The notes below the pieces were generated by a model, which did no database searches, had not been told where the DNA came from, and saw nothing but the letters and a program-made list of their open reading frames with translations. From contig NW_003314395.1 of the NCBI RefSeq assembly GCF_000143415.4, positions 306,658 through 370,657 of the forward strand: a stretch of DNA of 64,000 bases, in the 5' to 3' direction. This document shows positions 54,735 through 64,000 of this stretch, one piece after another (positions within the stretch are counted from its first letter, which is position 1; every line of letters begins with the position of its first letter). The stretch comes from Selaginella moellendorffii. Taxonomy: Eukaryota; Streptophyta; Lycopodiopsida; Selaginellales; Selaginellaceae. The position numbers were made by a program, and so were the translations under genes.

Positions 54735-55162
54735 TTGACAGCCTTGCTACTACATGCTGGAAAAAGAGATCAAGTGCCAAGCTACCTTTAGATCTATGAG
54801 TGGAGATGAAATATTGCAGGTCTACATGCAAATTCTTGCCAATACAAATTGTTGCTCCTGAACTCACAATGATAGTCAGCCTCTTGCTGTACCCACACAA
54901 TGACTCCTCTTTTTCTTTGTCAGGAATGTTCCATGCAATGGCCCCTACGTCTGAAACCTACCCCTGATCCTTGAGAGCAGCCTTGAGAAGCCATCTTGTC
55001 CCTATGTGCGTGAGTTTTATCCCATAAGTACAAACTTATGAATGATTCCACGTTTGTCAGTGTCCAAGCTTCTTCTGAACTTTGCCTACAGTTCCATATG
55101 CACGTAGGCTGCAGCTTGCTTCTTGTCTGGCTATAACATTCTTCCACTTCCCAAGTGATCAT
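54735..55162 (-). pseudogene. DYW-domain relic, unit E
   Basis: Minus strand, with CSQGSGVGFRRRG and, after a frameshift, ESLCGYSKRLTIIVSSGAT and CIGKNLHVDLQYF. The catalytic residues are absent as in the other units. Confidence 0.7.
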
Positions 55163-55439
55163 GGTCGGCTTGAAACAGAGCGAAATGCCAAACCAACACT
55201 CCTTTTTTTCTTATAATTTTTATAACCATTTTGGTATCCACTACATACTATTTAAATTATAGCCTTTCCATTCTCCAATTATATTTAAGTTATAGCCTCT
55301 CCATTATTTTTTCTCTTTCTCACTCTAAAAAAATAATTAGCTAATAAAAGATACCTGAAATCAACTCTTTTTTCAATAAATAAAAGTCGAAATAAATCTT
55401 AAAGCATAAAATATAATCCACAAAGGCATCGTTTTCGCC

Positions 55440-56060
55440 ATCTCAACAGCCTCACCACCATACAGTGAAAGTGCTCCAGATCTGGAGTTACCTACGATCA
55501 GCTCATTGCCTGGGTTGCTGTGTCGATCAAGCCAGCATCGCTACACTCAGTGAGGATGAATTGAAAGCAATCCCATCCGGTTTTAAGACTTCCAGAACAA
55601 AGCCGCAAGTGACCATAACTCAGCAGTTCTTCACAGTACTACATGCTCAGCACCAGTGATACTCTCGCTTTGAGTTGGCCACGGACGCAATGACTTCGTC
55701 TCTATATCTGGAGATAGTCAAGTGAATTACCTTCCCAATTGCCACAGCTGCCCAAACCTTCAGTTCTGCTACGAAAGTTTATCAGCATCCGTTGAAACAG
55801 CTCGTCCGGTTCGTTGTGCTGAGCATAGCCGGCAATCAAGATAGTCCACGATGTTGCTTCCGGGGTATTCGTTTAAAAACTTGACGAGGCTTCGACACCT
55901 TGCATAGAGATTGTCGCGACGAATATAACCTTTGCAGATCGACGAAGCTCTCTGTGTCTTCTTCACTCCAAACACTGGAACAGGTCTTCCAATGCAGTAT
56001 CAACCGTTTGAGCGTCCAGATCACAGCCTCGGTACTTCATGAGAGCAAGGCATCGTCCGT
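55440..56060 (-). pseudogene. PPR gene fragment 1, unit E
   Basis: Minus strand: SICKGYIRRDNLYARCRSL, NEYPGSNIVDYLDCRL and, in another frame, GYAQHNEPDELF. The rRNA fragment and small Cys ORF that follow in units A and C are missing: 55,165-55,440 is short AT-rich sequence. Confidence 0.7.
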
Positions 56061-56157
56061 TGGCGCCGTTTAGAGCGAAGCCAGAGTGCATTCTAGACCA
56101 CACTAATCCCGCCGCTTAAACCTCTCGAGCACTCGCTATGCTGGTAGCACCGTACTT

Positions 56158-57003
56158 TCACAAGCTCATAGTCAGAGAATCGTCTTCCTCCTGTGCGTTT
56201 AGCACTTTAATCCTCCACTCGGGCTCTTTCTTCTCAGTCAGAGAATCGTCCACCACAACTGCCAGAGGATTCGTCACTTCGATCCGCCACAGAGGGTCCT
56301 GAAAGATCGCATTCCTGCGCTGTTTCCTTCGAGATAACATCCATCGCACTAGCAAAACGCACGCAAGCAGCACCAAGATCGCAACCAAAACCCAGAGAAG
56401 AAGCTGGAGCAGCGACCAGGGCGTCCTCCGAGCCACTGTAACCACTGCCGCGGGTGTTGGTGTGGCCATCGCTGCGTTGTGACCGTCGCGACGGTGGTGG
56501 TGGTGGTGGTGGTGGTGGCGGCCTCCATGATGGTGACCATGGTGATGGTGGTGGCCTCCGTGATGGTGACCATGGTGATGGTGGTGAACAACCAGAGGAG
56601 CTCCATCACCGTGATGATGATGGTACACCGCTGCTGCTGGAGCTGGATCGTGGTGGCGAGCATGATCAAGGAGAGCAGGCGCTGGAGCTCGATCACCAGG
56701 GTGGTGGCCACGAGCATGAACGAAAGCAGCTGGCGCTGGAGCTGGAGCTGGAACTGGGGCGCCACCTTGAAGAACTGGAGCTAAAGCTGGCGCTGGCTCG
56801 TGGCCTCCATGAGATGCTCGAGGACGGTGGTGTCCATGTGCTGCTCGATGCGTTGGAGCTGGAGGGTGTGAAGCTCGGTGATGGCCGCCATGCCAGGGCG
56901 CTTGAGCTCGGCGGCCAAGCGTTGGAGGCCCATGATCGCGAGAGACCATAGCTTCTTGATGGAGAGAAGCATCCATACCTGACGAAACCTCGCGTTCCGA
57001 CAT
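56158..57003 (-). CDS. His/Pro/Ala-rich membrane protein, unit E
   Basis: 281 residues, almost the same as the 280-residue frame of unit B (MSEREVSSGMD; one extra His). Membrane helix and acidic tail are conserved (DPLWRIEVTNPLAVVVDDSL). The similarity groups E with B. Confidence 0.5.
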   Translation of the reverse strand: MSEREVSSGMDASLHQEAMVSRDHGPPTLGRRAQAPWHGGHHRASHPPAPTHRAAHGHHRPRASHGGHEPAPALAPVLQGGAPVPAPAPAPAAFVHARGHHPGDRAPAPALLDHARHHDPAPAAAVYHHHHGDGAPLVVHHHHHGHHHGGHHHHHGHHHGGRHHHHHHHHRRDGHNAAMATPTPAAVVTVARRTPWSLLQLLLWVLVAILVLLACVLLVRWMLSRRKQRRNAIFQDPLWRIEVTNPLAVVVDDSLTEKKEPEWRIKVLNAQEEDDSLTMSL

Positions 57004-57099
57004 CTCGAATAGAAAAATCCAAGCGAGAAAATATAACCTAACCCTTGACTTGGAAAAAAATAGTAATACTTTTGCCTTTGTGAAAAAAGAGAATGGTTT

Positions 57100-57260
57100 T
57101 TACGCTGTGGATTGCGCGGCGCCCAAAGTCATCGTCGTCATGGAAGCGTCCCGGTACTGCTGGTACTCGGTCACCAGATCGTTGAGATTGCTCTCCGCCT
57201 CAGAGAACTCGAGCTCGTCCATCTCCTCGGCCCGCCGGAACATGAGCGTCAACTTATCTG
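57100..57260 (-). pseudogene. Beta-tubulin C-terminal exon relic, unit E
   Basis: [20 protein letters not shown], then [17 protein letters not shown], shares the KAFLHWYTG deletion with unit B. The last residues are not tubulin-like. Confidence 0.85.
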
Positions 57261-57299
57261 TAAAACAATTGGAAAAACAAATTTTGTGTGAGCACATTC

Positions 57300-58236
57300 T
57301 TAGCTGTGCTTGAGCTTGTCCTTGAATTCCTGCTGGAACTTCTCCAAATACTCAAGCTCCATAGTCAAATTCCTCGAATCCGGAAAAGGAAGAGGATGAG
57401 AAGGAGCAACAGAAGCGTCCAAGTTGGGAGAGTTTTCCATGAAATCAATGAGCTCTGGAAGCTCATCTAAAATAATGTCATCAATAGTCTCTTCATCTTC
57501 ATCATGACCCATACTCTTCATTAGGATCAGCATCCCCCCCTCTCCCGCAAAAAGAACAATTCCAATGAAATCAACAAGCCCTAAATTCCTTCATTTTCTC
57601 TTTTTTGAAAGATAAAATGTAATCTACCTCCGGCAATGGTGGTCACTGTTGGAAACAGAAAAAATGTTCTAAAGAATTTTAAAAGAGAAAACGAAAATAC
57701 CTTCGCCATCCTTGCTGATTTTGCGTATAGCCAAGTTCCTCGTATCCACCCAAGGACCGCGCCATTGTCACAAATAGCAAGGCTTTGTGGGCGATTAAAA
57801 AGTGACTTTGCCGCAGGGCCGTCGACATAGCCGGACTCCCCCACGAGTGAACCGGCAAGAGCTTCCAAGCTGCTATCTAGAGGAAAAAAAATCTTAAGCT
57901 TTGGCGCCACAAAACAAAGCATAAGAAAAGCCTCTTGTGCTTACTCCAGTCGAGAATTCCCCGTGCGGCGAGTGGCGCCTCTTCCAGACGCTCCCCAAGG
58001 GTATGAGGATCGTCAGTAGCGTGCGAGAGTGGCAGTCTCAGCTTCCATATACGATTGCCACTAGAATCGAGCGCCAACACAAACTTGTTCCGCAGGTCCA
58101 TATACAAGCCAAAGGCATTTACCAAGTGCTTGTCGAGATCAAACAAGGTCTTGACAGTAAACCCAGAACAAGCAAGAGAGTTAAACTCACTAACAAACTG
58201 AGCTGAAGCGTCATTATCGTGCTCTAAAACCCTCAA
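57300..58236 (-). pseudogene. NHL copy E, chimeric
   Basis: Read on the minus strand: the promoter side lacks the signal-peptide exon, and the exon-1 donor is changed (TTCAGCTCAG). Exons 2 and 3 are open (GFTVKTLFDLDKHLVNAF, GYVDGPAAKSLFNRPQSL). Then, at the same point as in copy D, the gene is broken by about 150 bp of spacer DNA. This leads into a frame MGHDEDEETIDDIILDELPE that fuses spacer sequence to the acidic 3' exon (DFMENSPNLDASVAPSH, ending KDKLKHS). The exon encoding the membrane helix is gone. Confidence 0.75.
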
Positions 58237-58690
58237 GTGTCGTTTAGCCTGAGATGGTTAGAAGATCCATTTCCTATGCGGTTAAATACCCATGAATCAC
58301 AATTGAACTGTGTGTTCACGCCATTCGCAAGCTACAAAGAGTTATCATCAAGCAAGGCAGTGGAAAACATGGATTTTGGTACTAGGACCATTCATGAACA
58401 ATGGATAAGAACAACTAAGATCCATCGAGAAAGGTATGCTATATAAGCTTTAGGATTATCTCTTGTTCTTTGGAAAATGTTGCCAGTTTGATTATCCATA
58501 TCGAGCACTAATTCTACTGTGAGAGAATGTCAGATCATTGCAATGATTTCATCCCAAAATATCACATACGTCCCACTCCCAGATCAAGCATGGAACGTTC
58601 AATTTCAGGGCGGAACACATTCAGCCTTCATGCTAAGAGATTGTGATGGGAATGGCACGACTGCTGCCAAGCATGTCGTGTAACACATTT
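58237..58690 (-). promoter_or_regulatory. Upstream region of NHL copy E
   Basis: Reverse complement of the copy B upstream block. It includes the + strand readings NMDFGTRTIHEQWIRTTK and AWNVQFQGGTHSAFMLRD of the small divergent gene, here interrupted by a TAA after HIEH. Confidence 0.45.
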
Positions 58691-58699
58691 GTGGCAAGC

Positions 58700-60480
58700 C
58701 CTATAATGTTTGTTATGGATTAGTTAATGAAGAGCTTCTCAACGAAGATGACAATTTAAACTTTTGATTAGGATCTGCAAATAGAAAGTTCACTGTAAAC
58801 CTATTTCACAAAGACCTTGGCAAATATATATCTAGATAGCATTATTTCCTTAAAATATTTTGTGCAAACTAGTGATAAAGTCTATTGAAATGTTATCCCA
58901 TTTGTTTATTTATATATAAATGATAAAAAAATTTAGTTGTAAGTAATTAAAAAGAACAATATCTAAAATTTAAGGTTTCAATATATAGAGATTTAGAATA
59001 TTAAGATATTTAGGGCTAAGCATTTTTTAGTTTAAATACTACAAAGTTCACTCAATATTACTTGTTTCAAATTTGGTATCCTCTCTTGGTTAAGTCTCAT
59101 GATATGCCAAATATCACTTTAAGCATATAATCCCCAAATGTAAACTTTTGAATTTGGATTTCTCAGGAAGTTAATTTACCGTATTGTATAAAGTTTTGCT
59201 TGTACTTATTAAAATGTACTAGACACATTAGCAATTTCATAAGTTGACAAAATTAATGTTAACTTATTGGATGAGTTATTACTATAGTATCATAAGTGAA
59301 AATAAATTTCCTATAAGCTTGCTATGGGTGGCAAATAAATTGGTTTATAATTGTTTAGTACGACACTAGTGGATCCTTACTATGTATGATTATAAGTGGA
59401 TTGAGGTTCAAATGGTCATTATTGTATTCTTTCATAAAAAAAATTTAAATTAGATTAAAAACAGAAAATATAATGTTTAGTCAAGTTGAGTCCAAAAATA
59501 AAGTTATTAGGGATGAAATATCATCATTTTCTCTTCTTTAAAAGATAAGATGTGGTTTTAGAGAAACCAAGTGGTTTTATTGTTCCATAAATTACGTTTT
59601 AATCTAGATGCCACACAATCTTTTAAAGTTCAGGGTGGTAAAGGAACTTGGTTTGTCTAAATATCCTCTTTGGTTTTCAGAAGTTTATTGTGCATAAAAC
59701 CATTAAGTTTTATAAAAGCTTGAGGTTCTTGAACTTTTATCACAAAATATAAAAATAAATACTCTTGAGATGTATCTATAATGAATTCCACTATATTCAC
59801 CTTAACATCCCCTAACCCTTCACAAGAGAACAACTTTTTCTATAACATTCAGCTTTGTAAAAATTAAAACATTAACCCTCCACTTTATTGGTCCAAACAA
59901 AAGTTTTTAACTTTATTGTCATCTTCTGATACAATAATTGTTATTTCTTCCCTAAATGTAAAGCATTGGGTAATTGGTTATCATGTTGTTTACCTCATTA
60001 ACCATCCTATTGACCATAGTTGACTGAGTTGGTTTAGTGATGGCATTAATCAATTTTGCTATAAAATCTTTTTTGACTTTTTGTTACACATCCACCAAAC
60101 TCAAACCATTGATAAAACATTGCATCTTTAGCAAACATTTGTAAAATTAAAGTAATGATCACAAAACTTACGAAAATCCTTTGCATGATTTTTAATAACT
60201 AGTTCACAAAATCAACTTTTTCAAACTTCTTCACAAATGAAGCATAAAGAACCTTTGTTAAACCACTTAGAAATCCTTAATGAAATTACCAAATCTAAAA
60301 TAAAAACCATAAAAATATTCTAAAAATATTCTAAAACTATTTCATGGTTTAGGGATTTAGGGCTTATTGATTTCATTGGAATTGGGACAAGGGGATGCTA
60401 ATCCTAATGAAGCCATGATGAAGATGAAGAGACTGTTGATGATGTCATTATAAAACAAAAGCCAAATTAAAAGTTCAAAA
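58700..60480. repeat. AT-rich spacer S4 (inverted)
   Basis: Reverse complement of S1-type spacer without the MITE-like insertion. No gene is supported. It links unit E to unit F. Confidence 0.65.
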
Positions 60481-60738
60481 TGATATCAAGGAGGTGAATA
60501 AACTCAATGTATAACTTGACTTGGATGTAGAACTTGTAAAAACAAACATAACAAAAGAAACTAATCTATCTACAATCATCCATATTCCAAAACTAGAGCT
60601 AGGGCAAAAAGTCAGTTTGCCTTATCTGTACTAAATTTCTCGCACTTCAATATAGTTGTGCCCCTCAAATGACATTGTCCCCCATCTAAAGGAAACTACC
60701 AATCATCTCGTGTCTAGGCTGCCTCAAAAATCCTTCAT

Positions 60739-61002
60739 GTGGAGCTTACCCTCTTTGTGCAAAAGTGCCAAGAAATTGGAAGCACCATTGAATCTGATTC
60801 TAGAGAGTCTTTTGCCATGGGCATGAATCAATTGCTCCAGGAGAAGAAGACAAAAGAACTCTCAAAGCAAAACTTGAGCGCCAAACACCACCTCTTTCCA
60901 GTGGCTTTCTTGTACACTTCCAATACCAATTGTATCAACAAAGTGGGCAGAATTGAATTCAAGGTAATCTTGAGGCATTGGCAGCACACTCCATTAGATT
61001 AA
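60739..61002 (+). CDS. Unrecognised 87-codon ORF, unit F
   Basis: Inverted homologue of 27,671-27,937 (MGMNQLLQEKKTKELSKQN, NKVGRIEFKVILRHWQHTP). Both stay open in spite of several substitutions, which is weak support for coding. Confidence 0.3.
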   Translation: MELTLFVQKCQEIGSTIESDSRESFAMGMNQLLQEKKTKELSKQNLSAKHHLFPVAFLYTSNTNCINKVGRIEFKVILRHWQHTPLD

Positions 61003-61339
61003 AGCCAAGCCATCATGGCTTAAGGAGAGGTAATAGTGGGAACAATGATATCACTATTATATCCCTTTGCATTTATTTCTTTTGGATGAGGATCAATTTT
61101 ATGCAGAAGTGTGTCATTGTGACAGTGATGCACTTAAACTTCTCAATCAATAGCCATGTCTCCACACTTCCCATATAATTTGATGAGCAGTGGTAGATTC
61201 TTGTTTAGATTCCCTCAAAATGTCCACCTTTGCTGCTAAGCCTAAGCGTTTGGCTGTCAGCTTGCTTGTAAAGCTTGAGAGCAAAGGGCATTTTGAGGTA
61301 TATTTTCAGTATATCCCATGAAACAATGTTTTTCTACTT

Positions 61340-61713
61340 CATGCAATTCCAGCATCTCATTACATCCGAGCTCAAGGTGCATGTCCCATGATGATCATAT
61401 TCCATACAACCAACATTGTGGTTCTTCATCCTCCCAAATACTTCTAATGCTTCCACATGTCCATGAGGTTGCTCATGACAAATGCATTGGCTTCATATCC
61501 ACACCTCACACCCATCCTGCATAAATCTTCCATGCTCTCACCCCTTGTGTACAGATCCACCAGATTCCTTGCCACAAACATGTCAAGATCATAGCGTGCC
61601 TTGCAAGCTGCCAAATGAAGAGCCATTCCTTTTTTGGCTTCATCATTTCCTTCAACTGCTCCCAAGTACTGCGAAAACTTGCTGAGCATGCCACACTTGG
61701 GAGTAGAGTCCAA
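61340..61713 (-). pseudogene. PPR gene fragment 2, unit F
   Basis: KGMALHLAACKARYDLDMF, NLVDLYTRGESMEDLCRM and AFVMSNLMDMWKH. The RGESMED variant is shared with unit A, so F pairs with A in this part. Confidence 0.7.
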
Positions 61714-61839
61714 GAGGCTGTTTAGGATGTGGAATCTATTGCCTGCGTATAAAACTTTTTAAAGTTAATACACTGTTGCAGTCTAGAACTAAGATTACCT
61801 CTTTTTCTCATCAAAAATCCAGTTTCCATCCTGGAATCA

Positions 61840-62258
61840 GCTGGCACGCTTCTCAAGTTGACAGCCTTGCTACTACGTGCTGGAAAAAGAGATCAAGTGC
61901 CAAGCAACCTTTGCAGCTATGAGTGGAGATGAAACATTGCAGATCTACATGACAAATCGTTGCTCCTGAATTCACGATGATAGCCAGCCTCCTGCTGTAC
62001 CCACAAAACGACTTCTCTATTTCTTCATTGTGAATGTCCCATGCAATGGCTCCTACTTCTGAAACGTACCCCTGATCCTTGAGAGCAGCCTTGAGAAGCC
62101 ATCTTGTCCCTATATGCATGAGTTTTGTCCCAAGAACTTATGAATGATGCCATGTTTGTCAATGTTTGAGCTTCTTCTGAACTTTGTCTCCATATGCACA
62201 TAGGCTGCAGCTTGCTTCTTGTCTGGCTATAACATTCTTCCACTTCCCAAGTGATCAT
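61840..62258 (-). pseudogene. DYW-domain relic, unit F
   Basis: Minus strand: LLKAALKDQGYVSEVGA, then IEKSFCGYSRRLAIIVNSGAT and HVDLQCFIS. The KN.HV segment is deleted as in unit A. Not functional. Confidence 0.7.
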
Positions 62259-62431
62259 GTTTGGCTTGAAACAGAGCGAAATGCCAAAGCAACACTCCTT
62301 TATTTCTTATAATTTTTATAACCATTTTGGTATCCCATCTTCACTATGCCATACTATTTTAATTATAGCCTTTCCATTAATTTTTCTTTCTCCTCCAATT
62401 AAACTTCTAGTGTATAAAAAGGAAAATTATT

Positions 62432-62632
62432 ATGAGTTTGGGGCAAAATATTGGGGGAGATGATGTTCCAGACTTGGATGAATTCCTAAAGAAGTATGAT
62501 CCTCATCACTGCAAGTCCTCAAAAGCTGGTGGAACAAAAGACTGTTGTGAGTATATTCTCAGAAATGGTTGTAAGGATTTTTCTTGGCATTACTCAATAA
62601 TGGATTGGTTTTGGGAACCAAGAAAGTATTGA
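62432..62632 (+). CDS. Small Cys-containing ORF, unit F
   Basis: 66 codons: GGDDVPDLDEFLKKYDPHHC, then TKDCCEYILRNGCKDFSW and WFWEPRKY. It is the longest member of the group found at 26.1 and 41.2 kb, with two codons more in the DLDEFL part. Family unknown. Confidence 0.35.
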   Translation: MSLGQNIGGDDVPDLDEFLKKYDPHHCKSSKAGGTKDCCEYILRNGCKDFSWHYSIMDWFWEPRKY

Positions 62633-63174
62633 CAAAACTGAATTTTGAACTTTCTAGAGGATGCGAAAATCTTGGGTTATGCTGATTATTTTATGCATTA
62701 AATTTTATTTCTACTTTTATTTATTAAAAAGGAAGAATAATTTTTGAAGGAGATTAAGTGATTTTGCATCTTTTATTAGTTAGAATAAAGAGCTCTTTAA
62801 CTACATGATGTTCCTCCAAAGCTAACTCAAGGTTAAAAACTAGCAAATGCTAACTCTCTCTTTGACATGCCTAGTCCATTGTAAAGTTGCTGAGCTTTCT
62901 ATCCACATTAGACCACACACTCAGATAACTTTTTGTTTCAGAACCAAAAATGTCAACAGAAAAGAGAAACAAAGAGAAAAAAAGTTATTCCTTATAATTC
63001 TTTAAAACCACCTTTCCATACTATTTAAGTTATAGCCTCTCCATTAATTTTTTCTTTTTGCTAAAATAATAAATTATTAGCTAATGAAATCAACTACTTA
63101 AACATTCCACATATTCTTCTTTATCAATAAATAAAAGTCGATAAAGCATATCGTTTTCGCCATCTCGACAGCCT

Positions 63175-63830
63175 CACCACCATACAGTGAAAGTGCTCCA
63201 GATCTGGAGTTACCTACGATCAGCTCATTGCCTGGGTTGCTGTGTCGACCTAGCCAGCATCGCTACACTCAGTGAGGATGAAGTGAAAGCAATCCGTCCG
63301 GTTTTAAGACTTCCAGAACAAAGCCGCAGGTGACCATAACTTGGCAGTCCTTCGCAGTACTACATGCTCAGCACCAGTGATACTCTCGCTTTGAGTTGGC
63401 CACGGACGCAATGACTTCGTCTCTATATCTGGAGATAATCAAGTGAATTACCTTCCCAATTGCCAGAGCTGCCCAAGCCTTCAGTTCTGCCACGAAAGTT
63501 TATCAGCATCTGTTGAAACAGCTTGTCCGGTTCGTTGTGCTGAGCATAGCCGGCAATCAAGATAGTCCACGATGTTGCTTCCGGGGTATTCGTTTAAAAA
63601 CTTGACGAGGCTTCAACACCTTGCATAGAGATTGTCGCGACGAATATAACCTTTGCAGATCGACGAAGCTCTCTGTGTCTTCTTCACTCCAAACACTGGA
63701 ACAGGTCTTCCAATGCAGTATCAACCGTTTGAGCGTCCAGATCACAGCCTCGGTACTTCATGAGAGCAAGGCATCGTCCGTTGGTGCCGTTTAGAGCGAA
63801 GCCAGAGTGCATTCTAGACCACACTAATCC
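63175..63830 (-). pseudogene. PPR gene fragment 1, unit F
   Basis: Inverted homologue of the unit A fragment, with the NLYARC block (63,640-63,600) and the GYAQHNEPDKLF reading in a shifted frame. Frameshifts as elsewhere. Confidence 0.7.
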
Positions 63831-63878
63831 TGCCGCTTAAACCTCTCGAGCACTCGCTATGCTGGTAGCACCGTACTT

Positions 63879-64000
63879 TCACAAGCTCATAGTCAGAGAA
63901 TCGTCTTCCTCCTGTGCGTTTAGCACTTTAATCCTCCACTCGGGCTCTTTCTTCTCAGTCAGAGAATCGTCCACCACAACTGCCAAAGGATTCGTCACTT
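63879..64000 (-). CDS. His/Pro/Ala-rich membrane protein, unit F (cut by window end)
   Basis: Only the C-terminal 40 codons are inside the window (VTNPLAVVVDDSL, KVLNAQEEDDSLTMSL, stop at 63,879). The rest continues beyond 64,000. Confidence 0.5.
   Translation of the reverse strand, partial: VTNPLAVVVDDSLTEKKEPEWRIKVLNAQEEDDSLTMSL

Overview
The window looks like nuclear DNA of a land plant, most likely a lycophyte such as Selaginella (inference). It has canonical GT-AG introns of only about 37-80 nt, many PPR/DYW gene relics, a plant-type coiled-coil gene, Ty3/gypsy and non-autonomous LTR elements, and TTTAGGG-type telomere units. I see no bacterial or organellar operon structure.

Layout. 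1-2,973: relics of a non-autonomous LTR element. 3,200-5,600: decayed Ty3/gypsy chromovirus pol, minus strand. 5,929-11,490: a many-exon minus-strand gene or pseudogene with a ParB-like fold, a methyltransferase-like C-terminal motif, a very acidic linker and an FCP1/HAD phosphatase-like end. A family of 22-bp palindromes (ATGGCATGNGG plus its mirror) sits in its introns, in one exon region and around it as far as 14.3 kb. 11,700-14,900: minisatellites, longer repeats carrying the same palindrome, an interstitial telomere tract and a long hairpin. 15,478-19,004: a well-preserved six-exon coiled-coil gene, minus strand. 19,450-22,170: intergenic.

22,171-64,000 is a cluster built from one composite unit of about 8 kb. 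In order a unit holds: a small NHL-repeat membrane protein gene; the last exon of a beta-tubulin gene; an ORF for a His/Pro/Ala-rich single-pass membrane protein; a PPR fragment; a decayed 25S rRNA fragment; a small Cys-containing ORF; a DYW-domain relic; a second PPR fragment; and an AT-rich spacer that ends in the next NHL promoter. Units A (22.2 kb), B (30.4 kb) and C (37.2 kb) point right. D (53.0 kb) is a 5' stub pointing right. E (58.2 to 54.2 kb) and F (64.0 to 61.3 kb) point left, so the cluster contains a large inverted repeat. Only copy A of the NHL gene reads cleanly. B, C, D and E carry frameshifts, lost start codons or lost splice sites.

A complete young LARD-like element lies in the spacer after unit C at 42,827-50,111. 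It has near-identical 1.15-kb LTRs, an ATTCA target duplication, an initiator-Met-tRNA primer site and a polypurine tract, but no gag or pol. The spacers of the cluster contain much older, AT-enriched relatives of the same family.

The genes do not form one pathway. The coiled-coil gene and NHL copy A are the best candidates for active genes. The ParB/FCP1 gene, its palindromes and the composite unit are the parts that look least described.
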